Origin: Lysobacterales bacterium 15-68-25
GTDB taxonomy: Bacteria > Pseudomonadota > Gammaproteobacteria > Xanthomonadales > Rhodanobacteraceae
Length of the DNA: 64,000 nucleotides
NCBI GenBank assembly: GCA_002279065.1
Contig: NCKB01000006.1
Location: 186,001 to 250,000, forward strand
Direction: 5' to 3'
Made by a program: the position numbers and the translations under genes
Notes under the pieces: model-generated
Seen by the model: only the letters and a program-made list of their open reading frames with translations
The model's database searches: none
What the model was told of the DNA's origin: nothing
Shown: positions 44,733-52,604 of the stretch, piece by piece
Position numbering within the stretch: position 1 is the stretch's first letter
How the letters are laid out: every line of letters begins with the position of its first letter

Positions 44733-45398
44733 ATGACCGACGAAGTCGAACTCGAGTCCGAATCCACCGCCCCCATCTGGGCCTTCGGCGACCTGATGTC
44801 GGTGCTGCTCGGCGCCTTCGTGCTGATCCTGGTCGGCGTCATCGGCGTGCAGCTGCAGCTCTCGCACAAGCTGGAGCTGGCCGAGAAGCAGCGCCAGGCC
44901 GAGCAGCAACGCCGCGCCACGCTGGAGCAGGCGCTGGCCACCCCGCTGGCGCAGGGCCGCGTCACCCTGGTCAACGGCCGCATCGGCATCCGCGGCAACC
45001 TGCTGTTCGCGCTCAACTCCGACCAGCTGCAGCCGGAAGGCCGGCAGTTGATCGAGAGCCTGGCCGCGCCGCTGGCGCAGTACCTCGCGTCGCGCGACGA
45101 GCTGCTGATGGTCAGCGGCTTCACCGACGACCAGCCGGTGCACGGCGACAACCGCCAGTTCGCCGACAACTGGGAGCTGTCCGCCCAGCGCGCGCTTACC
45201 GTCACCCGCGCGCTGATCGCCGCCGGCGTGCCCGCCAACGCCGTGTTCGCCGCCGCCTTCGGCGCGCAGCAGCCGGTCAGCGCCAATACCGACGAAGCCG
45301 GCCGTGCGAAGAACCGCCGCGTGGAGATCGCGCCGATCCCGCGCTCCTCGGCCGGCAACACCGCCCCGAAAGACCCCGACACCGGCCATGCGCCCTGA
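44733..45398 (+). CDS. MotB/ZorB-like protein with OmpA peptidoglycan-binding domain
   Basis: 221 residues. A short acidic cytoplasmic start is followed by a single helix (about 15-40): PIWAFGDLMSVLLGAFVLILVGVIG. Asp20 aligns with the protonatable Asp of MotB (YADFMTAMMAFF). A short coiled linker (about 44-70) leads to an OmpA-like domain: VSGFTDDQPVHGDNRQFADNWELSAQRALTVTRALIAAGV ... AKNRRVEIAP. The TD and NRRVE residues that grip diaminopimelate are kept. With the DUF802 protein it should form a peptidoglycan-anchored, ion-driven unit. It overlaps the DUF2894 gene by 11 bases. Confidence 0.88.
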   Translation: MTDEVELESESTAPIWAFGDLMSVLLGAFVLILVGVIGVQLQLSHKLELAEKQRQAEQQRRATLEQALATPLAQGRVTLVNGRIGIRGNLLFALNSDQLQPEGRQLIESLAAPLAQYLASRDELLMVSGFTDDQPVHGDNRQFADNWELSAQRALTVTRALIAAGVPANAVFAAAFGAQQPVSANTDEAGRAKNRRVEIAPIPRSSAGNTAPKDPDTGHAP

Positions 45399-45918
45399 CC
45401 TCGGTTCGGCCATCCGCGCGCAATTGATCGCCGCGCTGGAACGGCGCGCCGCCGGCCTCGACGGCGAAGCGCGCCGCCTGCTCGATGCGCGGCTGGCCGA
45501 GCTGCGTGGGCGGGATGCCGGCGCCTCGAACGAGGCACCCGACGCCCATCCGGACGCATGCCCTCCCGGCCCCCTGCGCGAGCTCGCCGAGCAGCTTGCC
45601 CGTGAGGCGCCGGGCGACCGCGCTGCCTATCCGGAACTCCCGGTCCTTGCCGACTTCCGCCAGCTCTGGTCCACCCTGCGCGCCGACAGCCAGCTCCGGC
45701 AGACCGTCGCCCACACCCCTACCGACGCCGGCCCGCTCAACTCCGCCGCCCTCGCCAGCCGCGCCATCGCCCTGATGCGCGAGCTGTCGCCCGGCTACCT
45801 GCGGGCGTTCCTGGCCTATGTGGACGACCTGGCGTGGCTGGAGCAGTTGGCTTCGGCAGCGCCGGCATCCGGCGTCGGTGTCGCGAAGAAGCGGGGTCCG
45901 CGCAAGCCGCGCTCGTGA
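45388..45918 (+). CDS. DUF2894 family protein of the stator-like cluster
   Basis: 176 residues, soluble. Helical N-terminus (AIRAQLIAALERRAAGLDGEARRLLDARLAELRG), a Pro/Ala linker, then a domain with YPELPVLADFRQLWSTLRADSQLRQTVAHTPTDAGPLNSAALASRAIALMRELSPGYLRAFLAYVDDLAWLEQL and a basic tail (KKRGPRKPRS). This fits DUF2894, unknown function. The ATG lies inside the end of the MotB-like gene, so translation is coupled. The basic tail could contact nucleic acid or membrane. It is probably the cytoplasmic effector or assembly partner of the complex. Confidence 0.78.
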   Translation: MRPDLGSAIRAQLIAALERRAAGLDGEARRLLDARLAELRGRDAGASNEAPDAHPDACPPGPLRELAEQLAREAPGDRAAYPELPVLADFRQLWSTLRADSQLRQTVAHTPTDAGPLNSAALASRAIALMRELSPGYLRAFLAYVDDLAWLEQLASAAPASGVGVAKKRGPRKPRS

Positions 45919-46184
45919 GCCCCGGGCTGTACCGGGCGACCGGGCCCGGGAGACCGCGAATCCGGGCTGCGGAAAAGGCCGCCACGGAGCAGGCCCCGGC
46001 GCCCTCGTCTTGCCATCGAGCCCACGGCGGACGATGAGTGCCCGGGCGCAACTGCGTACGCCCCTTGCCTGGCGATCGTCCACGCCGCCGTGGATCGTCC
46101 GCAGCCCGGAAGTTTGCGCGGTAGGGTGAACCTGAACCGGTGCTCTGGACTGGACGATGGCGCTTCGGTGAGCATGAAGGCCCC

Positions 46185-47813
46185 ATGCCCGCATCTCTCA
46201 CGCCGTCCGACGAGCTGCTGCAGCTGCTGCCCGAAGCAGTGGTGCAGACGGATGCGCTGTGGACGATCACCTACCTCAACCCCGCCTGGCACAAGCTCAC
46301 GGGCCATGCGGTGGAGGGGGCGCTCGGCCGGTCTTTGCTGGACTTCGTGCATCCCGACGACACGGGAGCCCTGAGAGCGGGCATGCCGGTGTTCCGCCTG
46401 CGCCTGGCCAATGCGGACTATCGCTGGATGCGGCTGCAGCTGCATCCGAAGACGGACGCCGAGGACCGCGTGATCAGTCGCCAGGGCGTGCTGATCGAGA
46501 TCACCGAGATCGGCGAGCAGGTGCTGATGGAGGACCGCCAGCGCTTCCTGCGGCTGCTGGAAACCATCGACGGCGTCGTCTGGGAAGCGGAGCTCGGCGT
46601 GGGCAATACCTTCCTGAGCCCACAGGTCGAACGCCTTTTCGGCTATGCGGTGGAAGAATGGCGCGCCGACCCGGGTTTCTGGCGACAGCATGTGCATCCG
46701 GACGATCTGGCCGAAGCGCTGGTCATCGACGATGCCGCTTATCACGCCACGCACAGCTACGCGTACGAGATGAGTTACCGGTTGATCGCCAAGTCCGGCA
46801 GGGTCGTGTGGGTGCGCGACCTGTGTCGCGTGGATGTCGAGCCGGGTCGCCCGAATCGCATGATCGGCCTGATGATCGACGTGACCCAGCAGAAGCACAC
46901 CGAGCTGGAGCTGCTGCAGTCGCACCATCGCTATGCGCTCGCCACCCGCGGCTCCAATGACGGCATCTGGGACTGGAATCTGCAGACCGACGTGCTGCAC
47001 GTGTCCGAGCGCTTCAACGAGATCGTCGGGCTCGGCCATGGCGACACCCTGCATCCCCACGGCTGGCAGTTCCTGCAGCAACTCATCGATCCCGACGATC
47101 GCGAGCGCGTGCAGGCGGCGTACCGTCGGCACCTGTCGGGCCAGCGCCCGAACTTCTCGGTGGATTTCCGCGCGCGTCACGGCTCGGGGCGACTGGTGTG
47201 GCTCAACTGGCGCGGCGTGGCCCAGTTCGAGAACGGCAACCCCGTGCGCATGGCCGGCTCGCTGAGCGACCTGGCCGAACGCGGCAGCTCCTACGACGCC
47301 CTCACCAACCTCCCGGGCCGACCGCTGTTCCGCGACCGCCTCGAACACGCCATCGCCCTGCATCAGGACGGTGCCTCGAAGCGCGGTGACGCGTCGGTAC
47401 AGATCGACAACACCATGTTCGCCGTGCTGCTGCTGGACCTCGACGGATTCAAGGCCGTCAACGACACCCTCGGGCACCATGTGGGCGACCTGCTGTTGCA
47501 GCAAGTGGCCCGCCGGCTGGAGTCCTGCGTGCGGGCAGTCGACCTCGTCGCCCGCATGAGTGGCGACGAGTTCAACGTGCTGCTCGAGTCGGTCGATCAC
47601 GCCGGTGCCACCGACCGCGCCCACCAGATCGCCGCCGCGCTCGCGGCTCCGTATCAGATCGGCGCGCACACCGTCACCTGCGTCGCCAGCATCGGCGTGG
47701 TCTTCAGCCAGGCCGGCTTTGCCACCACCGACGACTACCTGCGCGCTGCCGATGCGGCCATGTACCGGGCCAAGAGCCAGCGGCTGGGCGTGTGCGTTTT
47801 CTCTGGGAAATGA
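46185..47813 (+). CDS. PAS-PAS-PAS-GGDEF sensory protein (probable diguanylate cyclase, SGDEF variant)
   Basis: 542 residues from ATG 46185 (AAGG before it). No membrane helices. Three PAS-like domains: about 1-110 (VVQTDALWTITYLNPAWHKLTGHAVEG..HPDD), 115-255 (IDGVVWEAELGVGNTFLSPQVERLFGYAVEEW..HPDD) and 260-385 (SNDGIWDWNLQTDVLHVSERFNEIVGL). The GGDEF domain has DALTNLPGRPLFRDRLEHAI and LLLDLDGFKAVNDTLGHHVGD. The active motif reads SGDEF instead of GGDEF; such variants can retain activity. No EAL domain. It would make c-di-GMP in the cytosol in response to an unknown cue. Confidence 0.88.
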   Translation: MPASLTPSDELLQLLPEAVVQTDALWTITYLNPAWHKLTGHAVEGALGRSLLDFVHPDDTGALRAGMPVFRLRLANADYRWMRLQLHPKTDAEDRVISRQGVLIEITEIGEQVLMEDRQRFLRLLETIDGVVWEAELGVGNTFLSPQVERLFGYAVEEWRADPGFWRQHVHPDDLAEALVIDDAAYHATHSYAYEMSYRLIAKSGRVVWVRDLCRVDVEPGRPNRMIGLMIDVTQQKHTELELLQSHHRYALATRGSNDGIWDWNLQTDVLHVSERFNEIVGLGHGDTLHPHGWQFLQQLIDPDDRERVQAAYRRHLSGQRPNFSVDFRARHGSGRLVWLNWRGVAQFENGNPVRMAGSLSDLAERGSSYDALTNLPGRPLFRDRLEHAIALHQDGASKRGDASVQIDNTMFAVLLLDLDGFKAVNDTLGHHVGDLLLQQVARRLESCVRAVDLVARMSGDEFNVLLESVDHAGATDRAHQIAAALAAPYQIGAHTVTCVASIGVVFSQAGFATTDDYLRAADAAMYRAKSQRLGVCVFSGK

Positions 47814-47943
47814 CCAATGCGGTCGGGCTCACCTTCATGGGCCGCAGGAGTGAAGCCAGGTTCCTGCCGTCATCCATGCCCGCCAGCAGCCTTCGCAGGT
47901 AACCCCACCGCCAGCACGCCGCCACCCGCATGAGTCCCCTTTC

Positions 47944-48825
47944 GTGACCGAGGATGCACCTCTCCCCGTCGGCTTCATCGGCCTCGGCGCCATGGGCGAG
48001 CCGATGGCCCGCCATCTGCTGGATCGTTTCGGCCAGCTCACCGTGTGGAACCGTTCGCCGGCTAAGTGCGTGCCCTTGGCCGAGGCCGGAGCGCGTATCG
48101 CGGCTTCCGCGGCGGAGCTGTTCGCGGCGAGCCGGGTGGTGTTCCTGATGCTCACCGACGGGCGTGCCATGGATGCGGTGCTGGAGCGCGGCACGGAGCG
48201 GTTCGCGGCGCACGTCGCCGGGCGCACCGTCGTCAACACGGCCACGGTGTCGCCGCATTATTCGAAGGCGCTGGAGGCGGACATCCGCGCAGCCGGCGGC
48301 GCGTACGTCGAGGCGCCGGTATCGGGCTCGCGCAAGCCGGCGGAGCAGGGGCAGCTGGTGGCGATGCTGGCGGGCGAGCCGTCCGCCGTGGCCGCGGTGG
48401 AGCCGCTGCTCGCGGCGATGTGCCGGGCCACCGTGCCCTGCGGCGCAGTGCCCCGAGCGCTGACCATGAAGTTCGCCGTCAACATCTTCCTGATCGCCTC
48501 GATCACCGGGCTGGCGGAAGCGGCGCACTTCGCTCAGGCCGAGGGCCTGGACCTCAAGGCCTGGGCCGGCATCGTCAACGCCAGCCAGATGGCGAGCGAC
48601 ATTTCGCGGGGGAAGGTGGACAAGCTGCTGGCCGACAACCTCGACGCGCAGGCGGCCATCACCAACGTGCTGGAAACCACCCGCCTGATCGCCGAAACGG
48701 CGCAGGCCGATGGCGTCCACGCGCCGCTGATGGACGCCAGCCTCGCGCTGTACCGCCGCGCCGAGGCGCTGGGCCTGGGCGGGGCGGACATGATCTCGGT
48801 GGTGCGGGCGTTTGCGGGCGACTGA
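47944..48825 (+). CDS. NAD(P)-dependent beta-hydroxyacid dehydrogenase family oxidoreductase
   Basis: 293 residues from GTG 47944. Rossmann start VGFIGLGAMGEPMARHLLDRFGQLTVWNRSPAK, substrate loop VEAPVSGSRKPAEQGQLVAMLAG, and catalytic Lys in ALTMKFAVNIFLIASITGLAEAAHFAQAEGLD. These match 3-hydroxyisobutyrate, tartronate-semialdehyde and GLYR1-type reductases. The exact acid cannot be told. It stands alone between the GGDEF gene and the island. Confidence 0.88.
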   Translation: MTEDAPLPVGFIGLGAMGEPMARHLLDRFGQLTVWNRSPAKCVPLAEAGARIAASAAELFAASRVVFLMLTDGRAMDAVLERGTERFAAHVAGRTVVNTATVSPHYSKALEADIRAAGGAYVEAPVSGSRKPAEQGQLVAMLAGEPSAVAAVEPLLAAMCRATVPCGAVPRALTMKFAVNIFLIASITGLAEAAHFAQAEGLDLKAWAGIVNASQMASDISRGKVDKLLADNLDAQAAITNVLETTRLIAETAQADGVHAPLMDASLALYRRAEALGLGGADMISVVRAFAGD

Positions 48826-48853
48826 CGGATGCGACGCAGCCGACAGGGAAACT

Positions 48854-48872
48854 AACGGGGTCAGGTGCACTT
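48854..48872. repeat. Solitary copy of the AACGGGGTCAGG element
   Basis: AACGGGGTCAGGTGCACTT lies between the dehydrogenase gene and the secreted protein gene. It matches the copies clustered at 50012-51120 and 52833. Confidence 0.7.
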
Positions 48873-48925
48873 CCGCGCACGGAATGAATGATCCCGTTCG
48901 CTTATCCCCTTCGAGGGCGTGAACC

Positions 48926-49669
48926 TCACCCTCCGAACACCACCGCTTCCGGAATCTCGTAGCGCTCCTGGCCGACGCGGACGAAGAACAGGTCCGATTC
49001 CTTGCTTGCGCTGACAGTGGCGGTGCCGTCGGGCGGGTCCGCTTCGGCGCGGGTGGGTTGGCCGTGTTCGAAGACGATGGTGCGTTTGAAGCCTTGCGGG
49101 TGGGTCACCGTCACCGTGGCGTCGCCGCCGGTGCCGCGGGTGACGGTGAAGGGGCACGGCGTGGTCGGCTGGCCCGGGTAGCGGGCGCAGGGCAGCGTGC
49201 CGGAGGCGTGCGGGTTGGGGCGTGCAGCCGGTGTGTCGGTCGCTTTGTTCGCGGCGCCGTCGATGGCGATCTGCAGCGTGAAGGCGACCTTCTCGCCGCG
49301 CCGTGCCGAGGCGCGCATCTGGAATACCTGCACGGTGTAGGTGCCGTCGGCTGGCAGGGTGCCGGTCCAGTCGCCGCCGACGTAGCCGCGGCCGAGGGCG
49401 GTGGACTGGCCGGGCTGGTCGCCGGGTGCGAAAACGTTGAAGTTGGCGTTGGAGCTGCCGCTGATCTTCACCGTCATGCTCTGCCCGGCGCGCGCGGCGA
49501 GCGTGTAGTGCACGGTGTCGTAACCGGCGAAGCTGCCTTTCACCGTGGCGCTGTGGCTGCCCCTGGTGAAGTGCACGGGAACGGTGGTGACCTTGTCCGC
49601 GGCATGGACGGATAACGCAGGCACGGCAAGCAGCACGAACAGCAGGAAGGCACGCGGCATCGACAACAT
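48926..49669 (-). CDS. Secreted beta-sandwich protein resembling a lysozyme inhibitor (PliI/PliG-like)
   Basis: 247 residues from ATG 49669 (GGGGAG upstream). Signal peptide PRAFLLFVLLAVPALSVHA. The first domain (about 25-140) reads VPVHFTRGSHSATVKGSFAGYDTVHYTLAARAGQSMTVKISGSSNANFNVFAPG ... GTLPADGTYTVQVFQMRASARRGEKVAFTLQIAI, a PPC-like beta-sandwich resembling periplasmic lysozyme inhibitors of the PliI/PliG group. A second small domain with a Cys pair follows (LPCARYPGQPTTPCPFTVTRG ... FVRVGQERYEIPEAVVFGG). A role in protecting peptidoglycan is suggested, not shown. A second inhibitor candidate lies at 60217. Confidence 0.6.
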   Translation of the reverse strand: MLSMPRAFLLFVLLAVPALSVHAADKVTTVPVHFTRGSHSATVKGSFAGYDTVHYTLAARAGQSMTVKISGSSNANFNVFAPGDQPGQSTALGRGYVGGDWTGTLPADGTYTVQVFQMRASARRGEKVAFTLQIAIDGAANKATDTPAARPNPHASGTLPCARYPGQPTTPCPFTVTRGTGGDATVTVTHPQGFKRTIVFEHGQPTRAEADPPDGTATVSASKESDLFFVRVGQERYEIPEAVVFGG

Positions 49670-49699
49670 GGTCAGGCTCCCCGTGGCGTGGGCGGCACG

Positions 49700-49911
49700 G
49701 CCGCCCGGGCTGGCGGCGCGGTGCGGCCGCAACGCGCGCAACGTACGTCCGGGGCGGTTAAGCGGTCGAGAAGGGGCGCCGGGCTCGCACACAACCGCGG
49801 CGACTCACCCTCTTCCTGCCGCTCCAACTGGCCGGCCGCGCCGGGGTTGCCCGGGTCGAGGGCGAGGGCCTGCTTGAAGCTCTGATCGGCGCGCGCCCTT
49901 GAACCATTCAC
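49700..49911 (-). pseudogene. Remnant of a TPR protein
   Basis: The phrase ARADQSFKQALALDPGNPGAAGQLERQEEGE is a typical TPR helix pair, but it is followed by low-complexity sequence and has no start or partner repeats of its own. It is best read as a leftover fragment at the island edge. Confidence 0.4.
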
Positions 49912-50235
49912 CTAGGAACGACAGCCGAAGGTCGGCCAAACCGCGGCTACGACCGATCAAGCTCGGGCACGGCTCCGATTCCTTCTTTAGGCCGCTGCTT
50001 CAGTGGCCGAAAAGTGCACTCTGACCCCTGTTTCCGACCCCTGTTTCCACTGGCGCGATCTTGGCGCCGCATGAAACACAGCGGCGGATGGTCAGCGGCA
50101 AGACGGGTATCGACTCCTCGGCAACGCCGGGGACGGACAGCTACGTCCCTGTTGACCCCGGCGGCGAAATGGTGACCCCAGTTTTTTTCGACGAATGCAC
50201 TAGGCGGATGGCTTCGTCCACGCCAATGTGTGCCT
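49912..50235. other. Intergenic stretch at the island edge, no gene
   Basis: This 324-base stretch contains one copy of the element (50012-50028, in AAGTGCACTCTGACCCC form) and fragments such as GACCCCTGTTTCC in direct duplicate. No open frame has coding character. Confidence 0.5.
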
Positions 50236-51120
50236 TCACGTCGATTGGAGCTTCAGTCCTGTGCGGGCCTGCAAAACATCTGTCATTTCACCGAATGACT
50301 TCAAGTAAGAAGACAGCCTCAATCGACTTCCAGAAGAGAGAAGCAAAACAAGCTGGGACCCGCCCTGAGAAAGAGATCTCATATTCAAAGAAACAATATC
50401 TGAGTACGGAACCCTAACAACCACGAAGCCGCGATAAATAAGTTCTCGATCCGCCAATACAACAGCAAGCCTGCTGGCATATATAGAGCAAGCAAATAAA
50501 AAGATCTGGAAAGATACCATCATCATCCAGCTGATCCACCTATCAGGCGGATCTACAACCACGGATATTAAAAAGAACAAAGAAATGCCGGTTGCGCCAA
50601 GCCAAAGAAAAGCCACAACGACCTTTGAGCACTTGAACTTATTATTCACTCCCCTTTGGGATTTCTTTTGATCAATGGATCCAGAGACGCCAAAGACCAA
50701 CCAAGATAACAAAGGAACCAAAACTGGGGTGAGTAAGGATAAATTCATATATCGCACCAAAAAAGTTCGGAGTGCACTTTTCGCCTTGGTTCGGTCGGAG
50801 CAATCCTAGCCGGTGAGGGGGCCCTTGTGGCGCGCAGCAAACCCGGCCCGGCGCTCTCATATTGAATACCAAGAACGGGGTCAGGTTCACTTCTGACCAT
50901 GCGATAAGTGAACCTGACCCCGTTAGCTGGAAGGCGATGCTGATGGCCGAGGCAGGTTCGCCAGGTGGACCTGACCTCGTTCGCTCCAGCGGCCCGAAAG
51001 TGCACTCTGACCCCTGTTTCGTTCGGGCCTCTGCTTCAGTGGCCGAGAATGCACTCTGACCCTTGATCCGGCTGCGCCGGGCGCACTCGATTTGGGCGTG
51101 TAAGTGAACCTGACCCCGTT
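50012..51120. repeat. Cluster of AACGGGGTCAGGTTCACTT-type elements
   Basis: At least seven copies or variants occur: 50012-50028, 50874-50892, 50906-50924 (an inverted pair forming a 19-base hairpin), 50963-50981, 50998-51014, 51049-51062 and 51102-51120. Two copies share a longer flank (CTTCAGTGGCCGA..). The small membrane gene lies within the cluster. The look is that of a REP-type element accumulated around an insertion hotspot. Confidence 0.7.
50236..50748 (-). CDS. Small two-helix membrane protein with PH-like C-terminus, unknown
   Basis: 170 residues from ATG 50748. Hydrophobic segments: LLTPVLVPLLSWLVFGVSG, VVVAFLWLGATGISLFFLISVVV and WISWMMMVSFQIFLFACSIYASRL. Then a soluble part (ELIYRGFVVVRVPYSDIVSLNMRSLSQGGSQLVLLLSSGSRLRLSSYLKSFGEMTDVLQART) alternates like bacterial PH domains. 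The base composition is much more AT-rich than the surrounding genome and codon use differs, pointing to transfer. No family is recognised with confidence. Confidence 0.6.
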   Translation of the reverse strand: MNLSLLTPVLVPLLSWLVFGVSGSIDQKKSQRGVNNKFKCSKVVVAFLWLGATGISLFFLISVVVDPPDRWISWMMMVSFQIFLFACSIYASRLAVVLADRELIYRGFVVVRVPYSDIVSLNMRSLSQGGSQLVLLLSSGSRLRLSSYLKSFGEMTDVLQARTGLKLQST

Positions 51121-51147
51121 AACTCGCCCCCTGTTTCCAAATGCGCA

Positions 51148-51675
51148 TCATGCCCCAGGAAGCGTTTTTCGCTCTTTCTTGGCGATACGGCGTTTTGGAC
51201 CTTTGCGATTAGTCGCGCCGTCCTTTTGACCAGGGAAAAACGGAACTGTAATGACCGGAAGCGAAGCTGACTTTAGCGTCTCATACACGTATTGGCGCCA
51301 GAAGGGCCAAACATTGTGCACGCAATTAAACTCGCAAAACCCTCCGAGTTGCTCTTCGGCTGGGTCATGCAAAATGATGTATTCAACCGCAAAGGTCGCC
51401 GAGAGCTCATGCAATATTTCGGGACTTTCGGACGAGTCTAGATCTTCAGCGACAATTCGAAGTGCAAGCGTGACGAGTGCCCTTAAGACTTTCAGACTTT
51501 CTCCGTCTTCCGTCTTTGCCTCAAGCCAGTCGTTGTCCACCTGGTGACGATGCTGAGCGCGCGTCTTCCCAGCATGCCTCCAAGGCTGGTACTCGCCATG
51601 ACGCTCAAATTTGCTTGACCAACGATATAGATCGTTGATCTGCAGGTAGTCCTGCGGGAACGTGAGCTCAGCCAT
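51148..51675 (-). CDS. mqsC: SecB-like chaperone of the toxin-antitoxin-chaperone module
   Basis: 175 residues from ATG 51675, which overlaps the end of the antitoxin gene by 8 bases. The N-terminus resembles SecB (MAELTFPQDYLQINDLYRWSSKFER). The C-terminal half has FAVEYIILHDPAEEQLGGFCEFNCVHNVWPFWRQYVYETLKSASLPVITVPFF; the (W/F)PFxRxxVxxxxxxxxxPxxxxxxx pattern is the SecB signature. A basic tail follows (NRKGPKRRIAKKERK). In TAC systems a SecB-like chaperone folds and protects the antitoxin. The third gene of the module supports this role. The symbol follows the MqsRAC naming. Confidence 0.8.
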   Translation of the reverse strand: MAELTFPQDYLQINDLYRWSSKFERHGEYQPWRHAGKTRAQHRHQVDNDWLEAKTEDGESLKVLRALVTLALRIVAEDLDSSESPEILHELSATFAVEYIILHDPAEEQLGGFCEFNCVHNVWPFWRQYVYETLKSASLPVITVPFFPGQKDGATNRKGPKRRIAKKERKTLPGA

Positions 51676-52267
51676 AGCTACTGCACTGCGCGTATTCGAT
51701 TTCAAACGTGACCGCGGACCCGTCGTCCTGACGAAGATCCTGCCATTCGTCATTCGCAGCGATGTTCACTGAAGTTCGTCTAATGCTCTTGGTGGTGCCT
51801 AACGCGATCACGTTGGCGCCCGTCACTGACGCACTCGACCGATCAGGCTTAGTTGCTATGCCAGCACGCAAGCAAAGAAATGCAAGCACTGGGGGGAAAG
51901 CGTCGATCGCCCGCATGAAAGAGTCCACCGAACGAAGCTGGAGCACTTCGCCACGCTCATACTTCGAGAACGCGTTCACCCCACCGCCAATCACGATCCC
52001 GGCATCCTTCTGAGTCAGCCCATGGCGCTTTCGCCAAGCAACGATCTCGGAAGAGGTCATCAATCCATCCTCCCTTCGCTTGGCATCAGCGAAGAGAACT
52101 TCGTTTCGCCTTGCTTGATCCGGAAGGACAACCTCCTCGCCGCAGTTCGAGCAGACAGAGATCTCCACACCAGGAACAACAAGTTCCACTCCGCCGTGGC
52201 GGATGGTCTCGTCAATGATGCGGGACTCCAGATCGCCCCGCTCGCAAAGCGGGCAGTGAGCAGTCAT
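51668..52267 (-). CDS. mqsA: MqsA-type antitoxin with C-terminal chaperone-dependent extension
   Basis: 199 residues. N-terminal zinc domain with CPLC and CSNC pairs (MTAHCPLCERGDLESRII ... EISVCSNCGEEVV). The linker leads to an XRE helix-turn-helix: TSSEIVAWRKRHGLTQKDAGIVIGGGVNAFSKYERGEVLQLRSVDSFMRAID. E. coli MqsA is about 131 residues; here some 60 more follow (from about residue 137, ending AQCSSYG). In TAC systems such a tail (ChAD) makes the antitoxin depend on the SecB-like chaperone. It starts 5 bases after the toxin stop and overlaps the chaperone gene. Confidence 0.88.
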   Translation of the reverse strand: MTAHCPLCERGDLESRIIDETIRHGGVELVVPGVEISVCSNCGEEVVLPDQARRNEVLFADAKRREDGLMTSSEIVAWRKRHGLTQKDAGIVIGGGVNAFSKYERGEVLQLRSVDSFMRAIDAFPPVLAFLCLRAGIATKPDRSSASVTGANVIALGTTKSIRRTSVNIAANDEWQDLRQDDGSAVTFEIEYAQCSSYG

Positions 52268-52272
52268 GTCTT

Positions 52273-52596
52273 CTAGCCTTTTCTTTGTAGGTGAAACGAC
52301 GCTACAGCAGCCTGCGGAACAGTTGCCTCTGCCCGCGCTGTCAGCTTCACATAGAGTTCGTCAACGCAGCCTGATGGCCCACGATATCGGGGATGGTAGA
52401 CGTCATATTTGACGCCGCCGTACTCAGCTACGCCTCGATAGTCCGAAAGTTCCAGGCTGGCAACGCATTCGTGAACATCAGACAGTCCATAGCCCAACTC
52501 CTGGTAGTCGCGTTGTACCTGGCGGCTCAGCACCAGGTTCCCCCTAGCGCCAGCCACCTTGACCCGGTCGAGATCGTATATTGGGCTTCCTGGCAC
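52273..52596 (-). CDS. mqsR: MqsR-type toxin (mRNA interferase)
   Basis: 107 residues from GTG 52596. C-terminal pattern YGGVKYDVYHPRYRGPSGCVDELYVKLTARAEATVPQAAVASFHLQRKG parallels E. coli MqsR (DVYRPRL..G.VYLKIT......VSFKEK). Its length is near the 98 residues of that toxin. MqsR cuts mRNA mainly at GCU in E. coli; the specificity here is unknown. It is the first gene of the toxin-antitoxin-chaperone operon. The palindrome 9 bases before the start likely binds the antitoxin. Confidence 0.85.
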   Translation of the reverse strand: MPGSPIYDLDRVKVAGARGNLVLSRQVQRDYQELGYGLSDVHECVASLELSDYRGVAEYGGVKYDVYHPRYRGPSGCVDELYVKLTARAEATVPQAAVASFHLQRKG

Positions 52597-52604
52597 CTGA
52601 AATC

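Noticed and set aside
41832-45918. Reading the stator-like block as a TolQRA, ExbBD or flagellar motor operon
   Set aside because: The anchor protein has a MotB-type OmpA domain unlike TolR or ExbD, the channel tail is far too long for MotA, and no flagellar or Tol genes are near.
49993-51120. Possible CRISPR-like regular repeats in the island
   Set aside because: Spacing is irregular (13 to over 800 bases), orientation is mixed and the copies are degenerate.
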